Part shown: positions 55,450 to 64,000 of the stretch, in pieces
How positions within the stretch are numbered: the stretch's first letter is position 1
How the letters are laid out: every line of letters begins with the position of its first letter
Assembly: GCA_947561715.1 (NCBI GenBank)
Contig: OX387202.1
Coordinates: 2,542,001 to 2,606,000 of the forward strand
DNA length: 64,000 nt
Reading direction: 5' to 3'
DNA from: Ascidia mentula
Lineage: Eukaryota > Chordata > Ascidiacea > Phlebobranchia > Ascidiidae
Made by a program: the position numbers and the translations under genes
Notes under the pieces: generated by a model
Databases searched by the model: none
Told to the model about the DNA's origin: nothing
What the model saw: the letters and a program-made list of their open reading frames with translations, nothing else

Positions 55450-57632
55450 ATTCATTCATTCATTCATTGGTTTATTTTTGCCCAAAGTATTTCAGTATAA
55501 AAGGATGGGGAATGCGAGAGTATGGGCAGGGGGACGCTGGATGAACCTTCAGGTTTTCGGTGCCAAGCGTCACCCTTGGTCTAATTACTCAACAACACAA
55601 GATGAATAATGAAAACGAAAACATAAACATAAAGACGAACACAAAAATTGTGCAAAAGTGAACAATGAAAATAAGGAAATTTTACAATAAGGAAATGTAA
55701 AGACGTTGTAGAAAACATAAATAGTAAATAACGAGAAAAAAACAATCAAACAAACTACTTCAGTTACGCATGAGTACGGACGGATGCGTGCATGCTCTAG
55801 CGGCAGAAAGAAAAGCACGTGGGTCGCACATGTGCACGTGTTTGTCAACATTAAACATACTTTCAGTTGTATAGTTGCAAAAGATGTTGTTTGTAGTGTT
55901 TTTTTAAAGCAAATTTTCCAGAGTTTTTCATTTTTTGCGGCAATTCATTCCAAATTTTGGGACCTTGGTACAGCAGCGTATTCTGGGCAAATAGAGACTT
56001 CATTATTGGAATAACATAATTTGAGCCATCTGCATGTCTAGTGAAATGGCAGTGTTTGTGCCATGGCTGAGTAAAAAAATTATTGAAAAACAAAGGTAAT
56101 TGATTAAAGTGATGCTTGTGCATAATTTGAGCTGTTTTTAGTTTAACAATTTCAGGGAGTTTTAGAATTTCAAGGGTTTTGTATATGGGTGTAACATGAC
56201 ATGTTGCCTTGTTAACTTCGAGTAGACACAGCTATAATAGGCAACCATAAGCGTTTGTAGTTTTACCCATTTCCTTAATTTATACATTACACCACAGAAT
56301 TGTGCCAGGGAAGTCTCCAAATGTTGAATGTGACTGGTCCAGTGAAGGTTGTCTTGGAGAATAACACCTAGGTATTTGAATTCTGATTTACGTAATATTG
56401 GAATTTGATCTAACTGAACAGAGAAATGGGTGTTTGTGGTGTTTTTACCGATCAGGATGTATGAGGTCTTGCTAGTGTTTAGTGTTAGTTTGTTACCGCT
56501 AAGCCAATTGGATACATGTTTTAAAGCATTATTTGTTTTTGTTTTTAAAGATACTGTGCTGTCAGCTGCCATGATGAGGCATGTGTCATCAGCAAATAAG
56601 GTGGTGGAAAATGTGCTAGCTAGAGGCAGATCATTAATGTACATCAGGAAGAGGAGTGGTCCTAGTGCAGAGTCTTGTGGAATTCCACATGTCATGGGTG
56701 CAAGTGATGAATTGATGCCATTAACAACTGTATATTGGTGTCTGTTTGACAAGTAGGATTGAAATAATTGTGAAGTGATTCCCCTTATGCCAAATAATTT
56801 ATCCATTTTGGAGAGTAGTATTTTGTGATCAACTGTGTCAAATGCCTTTGATTTCTAACGATATGCAGCATGATACAAGATTGTTTTCATTGTTTAACAT
56901 TAGTTCATTGTAAATTTTGTGCAGTGCCAAATCAGTTGAATGTCCTTTTCGGAATGCAAATTGGTGTTCATACAATAGTTTTTTTTTTTCTAGGTAGTCA
57001 TAAATCCTTCGATGCAAAAGTCTTTCAAATACTTTACTGAAAGTTGGAAGAAGAGATATGGGCCTGTAATTTGTACATTGGTCAGTTGAGCCAGACTTGT
57101 GTATTGGAATAATTCTGGAAATTTTTAATAAATCAGGATAAATTCCCTGCAGTAGACATTTGTTGAAGATGGCACAAATGTGAGGCGATATGATTTCATT
57201 TGCCATTTTAATGAATTTGGGTGGTATGTGGATGTGATGAGATTCTTTTTCTGTTTTTAGTGAGTGTATACACTGTGATATTTCATGATCAGTAAATGGG
57301 GTTAGGTAGAAGGAATTTTTTGGTCCAATCGTTTTCTGTGAGTGGCATGTTGTTGCAGATGGAATGTTTGATGCCAGTTTTGATCCAATAGTTGAAAAAA
57401 ATTTATTGAAGTGCTCAGCAATCAGCCTGGTGTCTGTAATTGAATTTCCCTCAATATTCAGTTTACCTGTGGTGTTACACTTTTTACGTTTTATGTTTAC
57501 AAGGTCACGAATTACTTGCCAAGTGGATTTGGAATTGTTGGCACTGACTGTGAGTTTGTGGTGAAAATAATTATGCTTTGCTGTGGCAATTGTGTGATTT
57601 AGTGTGTTTCGACATAATTTGTATTCATTTTC
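55450..57632 (-). mobile_element. 5'-truncated CR1/L2-like LINE
   Basis: CAATTAACTC occurs on both sides (55440-55449 and 57633-57642), a 10-bp target duplication. Read on the minus strand, the element ends in a short TGAA-type tandem tail (at 55450-55468), as in CR1/L2 LINEs. It begins inside the reverse transcriptase, so it is strongly 5'-truncated. Confidence 0.85.
55863..57632 (-). pseudogene. LINE reverse transcriptase remnant
   Basis: Frames at 56838-57632 and 56162-56806 encode successive parts of a non-LTR reverse transcriptase: IIPIHKSGSTDQCTNYRPIS, FAFRKGHSTD, then GIPQDSALGPLLFLMYINDL, the catalytic FADDT, and KYLGV. They are separated by a frameshift near 56850, in the KAFDTVDH segment, and a third frame at 55863-56123 carries the C-terminal piece (LLYQGPKIWNELP). 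The endonuclease domain is absent. The element is inactive. Confidence 0.85.
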
Positions 57633-59329
57633 CAATTAACTCCCAGATATTACGCTGTGAAACTCGTTATGTGCCTCCATTTTCCTTTCAAATCATTGGA
57701 CACTTCAGCCTCATGCTATTCCCTTCCAGAACTGGCCAGAATCCAATTTTTATCATTACAATCCCAAATGGTATTACTGATCATATTCTTAGAAAGCTTC
57801 ATAAGCAATGCTATATCATGATAACACACCCATTGTTGCGACCTATATGCCAAATGTTGTTAACCTGACTTTGGATATTAACAAGATTAATTAACCCTTA
57901 ATAACGGAATCCTATTTGACTATTTCATTTGACATAAGGCCACACGTGAGTTCTAACTTCTGTGTTTTCTGATCTGATTTCAATTGCAAACCTGATACAA
58001 AATTACTTTACCATTTATTAGATTAAGGATACATGACTATATTGAATATGTCGAATCAAATTACAAGTTACGAGATCACGATATCAACTGATTACAAGCA
58101 ACGCATAGCTAAAGTATACAGATGCTGAGAGTAAGGGTACCCGGGTTAGTCAAGAAAGCATGCTCATATATACACAAAAATACAAGTCAGTTCTAAGTTA
58201 CGACAACGAAAAAAGTCGGTCGAAATTACCATGACAAAAGCTATTCTTATCTTGATGGACAGCAGCCCATTCTCTACACAAAACAATTACTGGAAAACTA
58301 AACAAAAAACGATTGATACATCACAACAATTATTGAGAAACAAACATGTGAGCATATGCTTGCGAGTATAATGCGTGCGAGCATATGCATGCGAGTACAA
58401 TGACTATTCAGTAAAGTGACCACACGTCAATCAAACAAAACAACGAACACCGCGTGAGAATAACGTGGGATGTTTGCAAAAGCACAATTCTACCGTAAAC
58501 AAAGAAATGAGGTCACCAACGAATGCGCACCCTATATACCGCCGTACTGTCCGAATTTGAGAGGTCCCGAACTTTAATGACGTAATTTGGCTATTTGTGA
58601 TCAATGTTCATGATATGCGTAAATGTCCAATGTCAAATGTCCATGTTACGTGAACACGTGAACGTAACACCCATAAACACATATGCCTAACAAAAGTGAT
58701 TTTACATATGAAGTGGTTTATTTTGCATAACTTTTGTTACCAGGTAATATAGTTATTTTATATTCTCCACCATGCTGCTCATATAAATATGTTAGGTTGA
58801 TTCTCCTGCTTGAATAACATATTTGCACAGCACTTTTTCATGCATGTGAGTAATAAGAAACTTAAGTACAGACAATGTATAAAATATTACTATTTATGTG
58901 TTTGCTTCTAAGTTGTTAAGCCTACTAAAATTTTTGGTGTCAGTGTCATCATTATTATGAAATAGTCAACATTTTATCAAAAAACTTTTTTATAAGGTGA
59001 TACATTTACATTATGAACACTCAAAGGTTAATGACTAAATTTTGTTTGTCAGCTAATTCTGTAAGTGACCATGATCTGTCAAGCCTGTGCCTTTAGAATG
59101 ACCCACCCCCCCCCCCCCCAAAAAAAAAGTATTTTCATCTAGTGACAATTGCATGTCAATTTCAAAGAGCAATATCTCAAAAAGTACTTGGTCAAATTTT
59201 GTAAAATCTTGAAATTTTAGTTATTTTGTTATCCTAAAGCTTCTGTGTAAATTTCATTGAATGTGAAAAGGATCATGTCCGAAATATGATTTAAATTTGG
59301 TGATTTAATATGAAGTCACTCTATTGCAG

Positions 59330-61834
59330 GGTTACAGTAATGACAGATGACGATGCTGGTGATGATTGGGAAGTGTTATCGCATACAGAAACAAGGTCAC
59401 TAGACTCTGGATATTCATCTGAATATTCATCGATATCAGAAAGTGATGGCATAAAAGCTTATCTCAAAGGTCAACATTTTTCTGTTTTAAGTGAAATTAA
59501 CTACAACATGAATTTTGTCCTACTATTTGATAAAATATGATATATTTTTTATTAGGCAACGTTAAGTAGTGTTTCTGGTGATGTTACATCATTGCTTAAA
59601 ACTATGTATCAAAATGAATTATAATTTATATATCAGTGTAAATTTATAGTTCCAACAAAAAGATTTGATCGAATAACCTCTGTCATGGACCTGAATGCGT
59701 AGACAAGAGGCAGGTCCAACATAAAAACCAAACAGACCTGTAACGTTTATGCTATGATGTAATGAGAGTGACTTGCAGTTTTGTGCCTCCAGGTGAATAC
59801 CACAGTTCTTTAGTACCACATATGTGTGTACTAAACACTGAATCTGTTAAAACAAATGACAAAATAAGATATCGATGCATCAAAAATACACAAATTTTAC
59901 AGCAAAGTACAAACATATGGAATATTTTATGTTTGTGGTCTTTACAAATACAAGATGTAATTTGTTGGTTGTTGACAATTGCAAGTAAAATGTTTCATTA
60001 TACAACAATTATATTTAAATATGTTTTCTTGTGATTTCATTCCACAGAAAGAAATTACTCCATTGTTGTTTTGTGGACCAAGTGGGTTAAAGTTTGCGAA
60101 AGATGTCACCATCACTTTGCCAACATGTTTTGTGTGTGAAGATCCTCATCAACTTGTTATGGTAAGTTTAAACACTGGTTTTGTGACCAGATTTAACAGT
60201 TTGTGATTGCTAAATGTTTTAATGTAGGCGTGGCATAATAGTATTTGTTGTGTTGTTGGTTGTTTCGACATATTTATTAAATAATGTTGTAACAACATTT
60301 ACATTATCCGATTCCAAATGTTAAGGTTAAAACAAGTGAAGATGGTAAAACATGGAAATATTATCAAACTTTATTCCACAATGGAGAGGGAAAGATTACA
60401 TTTAAAGTAACTCACTTTACCTGGTAAGTGTAACTTTCTACTGTCAATTTTGTTTCACTTCATTATTGTCTCAAAATCACTTGAATTTTCATGATTAGAC
60501 GTATTAATGCAGGTATCATGTGATCTACGAAAAACTTGGTTGGTTGAAGGAGAAAATGGTCCTGGGTGGATTTCCATTAAAGGAAAGTTTTGACTCTGCT
60601 GAAAGACTTTGGAGATTTGTTGTTTGTGACAACTTGAAATTTAACTTAAAGACTGATGATAACCTCAATAAGATGCTTGGTTTCACTTTAGGGTAATGAA
60701 TCACAACGCAATTGTGATACACAACTGCTTGAAATAATGTTTGACAAAGATGTCATTTTTTTTAAATCTATCAGTAGTCGAATCCCTGTCATCAAAACAA
60801 TTTTTAAAAAATCTCTTTTTTAAACACTAGAACAACGTTCAAAAAACTTTTATTTTTTTGAAATTTGTAGATAATACTTTACTAAACAAACAAGTTGACT
60901 AGACAATGGTGAGCTAATCAATTTAAAAATATCACTAACATTTTAAAACAATCTTTTTTTGTCACGAGATACTTAATAAAACAAAAAAAATAAAATATCT
61001 CATCCACAACAAGGGTAAACAGTGAAGTGCAGCCATGACGTAACAAGTCAATTAATAACAATACTGATTTTGCTTCACCTATTTCAGTAAAATTCCTTTG
61101 CCAATACATTTTTTTGTAAGTCTCAACAAAGTACATAATACTCTTCATTATTTGTTTACCAGATCAGATCAAAATGAATCTACACTCACACTCAAAAGTG
61201 AATCTGGTAGAGTAACATTCAATAAAAATTTAATCAAATTGAAGAATACATTTTCAAACAATTGGTCACAACATGAGGTTTTGTTTAAATTTGCTCCGTA
61301 CAGTGGTTATGAAATGGTTGAAGTTGAATTGGACTTTAATGGCAAGTTATTCACAACAGATTTTGGTATAAAAGTTGAAACTGAAGACATACAAGAAAAA
61401 CAAGTAAGTTAAAACATAGCCCCTTGCACCCATAATTATAAGATTTGTAAAACTTTCTGCATTTTACTTTTTACGTTAAATATGTATATGTTGGTTTACA
61501 GAAGACAAGACAGAAATCTGATTTGAAATTTGCTAAGTCACAAGATCCATTGCAACAAGCAAGTATGACTAAGCACTGATTAGTTTTGAAGTTGTAAACC
61601 TCTTATATTTACCTATAATTTCCAGGTACTGCAATTACTGGCTGTACTTTAATTGAACCACATATTAACATAGCAGGAGGCTCAGTTAACACAACAAACA
61701 CTCAACAGCCGATGTCAACTTCATCACCAGATTTGTGTGGTGTCTGCTAATTACACACAGCCATAAACTGAGGAAACTGCTAAAATTTGAATATATTTTT
61801 AGATGCTGGTCCTTCATGCAGTAAAGATTATTAG
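59330..61834 (+). pseudogene. Gene copy C: truncated LRR-ZU5 family member
   Basis: Exon 2 (59330-59469, DDDAGDDWEVLSHTETRS) is intact. Exon 3 survives only as about 59650-59700 before a stop. All LRR exons, exon 8 and the first ZU5 exon are deleted. Then exons 60048-60161, 60326-60423, 60513-60692, 61163-61403, 61502-61562 and 61626-61730 are open and in phase, ending with exon 61803-61834. The donor after 61730 reads AT where A and B have GT. No exon 1 is found upstream. The 3' half is so well kept that conversion with gene B is likely. Confidence 0.8.
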
Positions 61835-63925
61835 TTTCATCTTCCAATCCTTGTTGTAAATTTTGCAATTCGAGATTCAACACGTTTTTATGCAATGTGA
61901 CATTATCTATGCAGGAATGCGTCCAAAATATTAAGCACTATTTCTGCAATAGTCAGACAGTTTTTCTGTATGAGTCTTAAGCAACAAATGCACTTTAATT
62001 GTTTTCTTGGTTTATTATATTTGCACTTGTTTATTTTCTGATGCAGTTTTGTGTGTCCCAAAATTAACTAGACATTTTCCAAACTTGGATTTATTTGATT
62101 TGCACTTCCGTAAATACTTCTCTTTACTGGGGTACAGTGTTACTCAGCTATTCAATTTATTTGAGTATTTCGGTAAATGATTTTTCATTCATTTGTGGAA
62201 CATTTTTATCGGTTAGTGCAAACGAAGTCATTGAATGATTTGAGGAATGTGTGAATTTTGTATTATTAGTACCTATGGGCTATTGTTGACGCGAAATGTC
62301 AGCAAAACGTACGCAAGTCGATTCTAGGTCTCATAAGAATTATTATCGTGATTTCAAACTTTTTTCATCCAAGAATAAATCGTTTTTCATCCTACCCTCG
62401 CATAATATTGCTAACTTACAATGTTCCGATCATGGTAGATTAGACTAAACACTTGACTCAAAATTTAACCTCTGTGCATCAAAAACATGGTGACATAGCG
62501 CATAAAAAGCAATAAATTTAAATCCTAAGAGCAAAACGTCTTTGATGAAGTGACTTTGACGAAAGTACTGAGTCATTGACTGCCTGTGTGGACAATAAAG
62601 TAAATGTACATATTGCAAACTTTAGTTTGAGTCAGATTGTTGCATGAAACAATAGAAATGTCTTTCTCAATTTGCATTCATTTCGAAAATTGTAAAGTAT
62701 AAAAAACGAACCTTCAGTTATCAGTTGTCGCTGTGAATTCTATGAAGTCGAACGATCAGAAAATTTTTTTTCAATTCCCGACCGGACAATTCAGTAGGGA
62801 AAACTTGATGTGCTGGTGGCAGTTGAAAAAATGCCAAGTCATTTAGGCAATTAAGCCGTATGGGTAACCTAGGCAACCAAACCAGAAACGTAAATAAAGT
62901 TAAAAGAAACCTGGGTGTTTATTTGGCAAAAAATAAATATGGTGAAAGTAATCACAACTACTTCCAGTTAATCGGAAAACAAAGACAAATTAAGCATAAA
63001 CAACTCATTTAGACCATATAGGTAGTTAAGCTAAATAATTAAATGACGTAATCAACCTAACCGGTAAGCAAATCTAAGTTGCGTAAACAATTCCAAAAAG
63101 ACAAAAAAAGGGCATCAAACCTTGGGGGCAACCGCAGGCTAACAAACAGCAACACTAGTGCCTGAAGAAGCATTGTTTTTTTACTGTTGCTATGTTAGGG
63201 TCTAGTCTGTTGGTTCTGGTTTAGTTCTGTTTTAAGCCGTGACGCAACTGCTTCGCTGTGCTGTATTCCTTCACTGGATTATCGACAATAAACGTATTGA
63301 TGAACAACTTTGGACTTGGTGGATGTGTGTGTTTAGTTGGGAGTTGAACTACTTAGAAGACGCACAGACTTGTGTTGTTGGCGCTTTGTGTGGTCGGAGC
63401 CCGACAAAACCCAGCTCTATTGGTGTTTTCCTATTTACGCCTAATTGCTTATCAATAGAGAGAATTTGTCAAAAGTGACTACAGAAATTGGTATTTGTGT
63501 GTCGATGACCGGCGGATCTGTCTGCACAAATCAATATGTTACATGTGCAAAAAAGCCATAATAATTTATGTGGTTCGTCTCTGTTGTTTGGTACTCAGTT
63601 TTGAGTTGTATTTTACGGGCCATTATATGGCATGGTCTGTGGAGGTCGATGAACGTCGCGGCGAACAAATACACATGGGCTTGGATTCGATGACACAGAC
63701 GCCCGAAGGTTATTGTGACGTGACATCGGCTGCGGTAAACTTGGCAGTAAAGTCACTGTCATGAGCGGGCAAATCTCCAGGAACTATTATAGTGGTGTCA
63801 TACACCAACTCTACAGAAGAGACTTGCAGGTCTTTCCTGAGCGCCTACGAACACCTCAGAAATAAAAGAGAGTTGAAGTTGCTGGCGAGACCAAAGGACC
63901 AAGGGTCGCCATACTTATTTAATGC
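61404..63925 (+). repeat. 3' end and flank of copy C, near-identical to 41315-43924
   Basis: See the partner segment in gene B. The LTR-like piece is at about 62780-63390 here. A block at about 63540-63665 is present only in this copy; part of it (TGTGCAAAAAAGCCATAATAATT and the ggttcgtctctgttg word) resembles a piece of the 291-bp retrozyme unit. Confidence 0.85.
62780..63390 (+). mobile_element. Diverged gypsy LTR remnant (second copy)
   Basis: It matches the remnant at 42690-43400 almost completely, because it was duplicated with the gene's 3' flank, and it is related to the LTRs at 4438-5440 and 12965-13968. Confidence 0.7.
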
Positions 63926-64000
63926 GAAAGGTGATTTAAACAGTGAATGTTTTCTCTTGTTGAGCGGTTAAGAAAATAAAATGAAATAAAGTTTCTGTTG
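63926..64000 (+). repeat. Start of another gene-family 5' flank
   Basis: The last 75 bases match 693-768 (AACAGTGAATG, GCGGTTAAGAAAATAAAATG), which lies upstream of gene A. The 3' flank of copy C thus runs straight into the 5' flank of a further copy, which implies head-to-tail tandem duplication. Confidence 0.7.

Larger units (their letters stand above)
51640..59329 (+). pseudogene. Intron 1 remnant of gene copy C with nested insertions
   Basis: Positions 51640-51900, 53190-53420 and 53637-54400 match intron 1 of gene B (about 33470-34740 and 34860-35290) in order. No exon 1 precedes them. Inserted relative to B are 51903-53190 (unclassified), 53424-53636 (retrozyme relic) and 55450-57632 (LINE). 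The sequence 54400-55440 and 57643-59329 has no counterpart I recognise; 57855-58670 has a TG...CA, LTR-like look but no second copy. A poly-C/poly-A run lies at 59107-59128. Confidence 0.6.

Noticed and set aside
57855-58670. Solo LTR between TG and CA ends
   Set aside because: There is no second copy, no clear target duplication and no LTR-specific signal; only a weak resemblance remains.

Overview
The window is eukaryotic, AT-rich and full of repeats. Short introns of a few hundred bases, multi-exon genes in tandem, tRNA-derived SINEs, a CR1/L2-like LINE, a Penelope-like element (PLE), a Ty3/gypsy LTR element and a U1 snRNA copy point to an animal. The compact introns make a tunicate my best guess, held loosely. 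No prokaryotic layout is present.

The host content is a tandem family of one gene, all on the + strand. Gene A (exons 3293-21331) and gene B (33064-41745) can be assembled exon by exon with matching splice phases and no stop. They give about 758 and 726 residues: an acidic, serine-rich N-terminal part, four 54-residue exons each holding two ribonuclease-inhibitor-type LRRs, a ZU5 domain, a UPA-like region and a short, strongly conserved tail. Copy C (59330-61834) keeps only part of the 5' coding sequence and the 3' half. Upstream sequence of a further copy begins at 63926, so the cluster runs off the right edge. Both upstream and downstream flanks are duplicated with the genes.

The family is a landing ground for mobile DNA, and comparing copies gives empty sites that define several insertions to the base. 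A young gypsy element (4438-13968) lies in intron 1 of A. Inside it is a 3.5-kb array of 291-bp units, about 7.7 in one direction and then about 4.4 inverted. Each unit encodes a complete type I hammerhead ribozyme (13 in all), so the array looks like a metazoan retrozyme. A 130-bp retrozyme copy with a 13-bp target duplication lies in intron 1 of B, and a decayed one in copy C. A PLE at 44824-50177 is an inverted dimer with 2607-bp arms and two open RT/GIY-YIG reading frames. A 311-bp PLE-end relic with a 13-bp duplication lies in B. Shared target-duplication length, shared inverted-dimer form and shared hammerhead motifs suggest that the PLE machinery moves the retrozymes. Other insertions are a tRNA-derived SINE dimer and monomer in A, an 8-bp-TSD MITE in exon 2 of B, a 5'-truncated LINE beside copy C, and Polinton-type integrase fossils at 1-290 and 22980-23863.

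The stretch 25603-31440 and parts of 50178-55440 and 57643-59329 hold no gene I can support, apart from local duplications.
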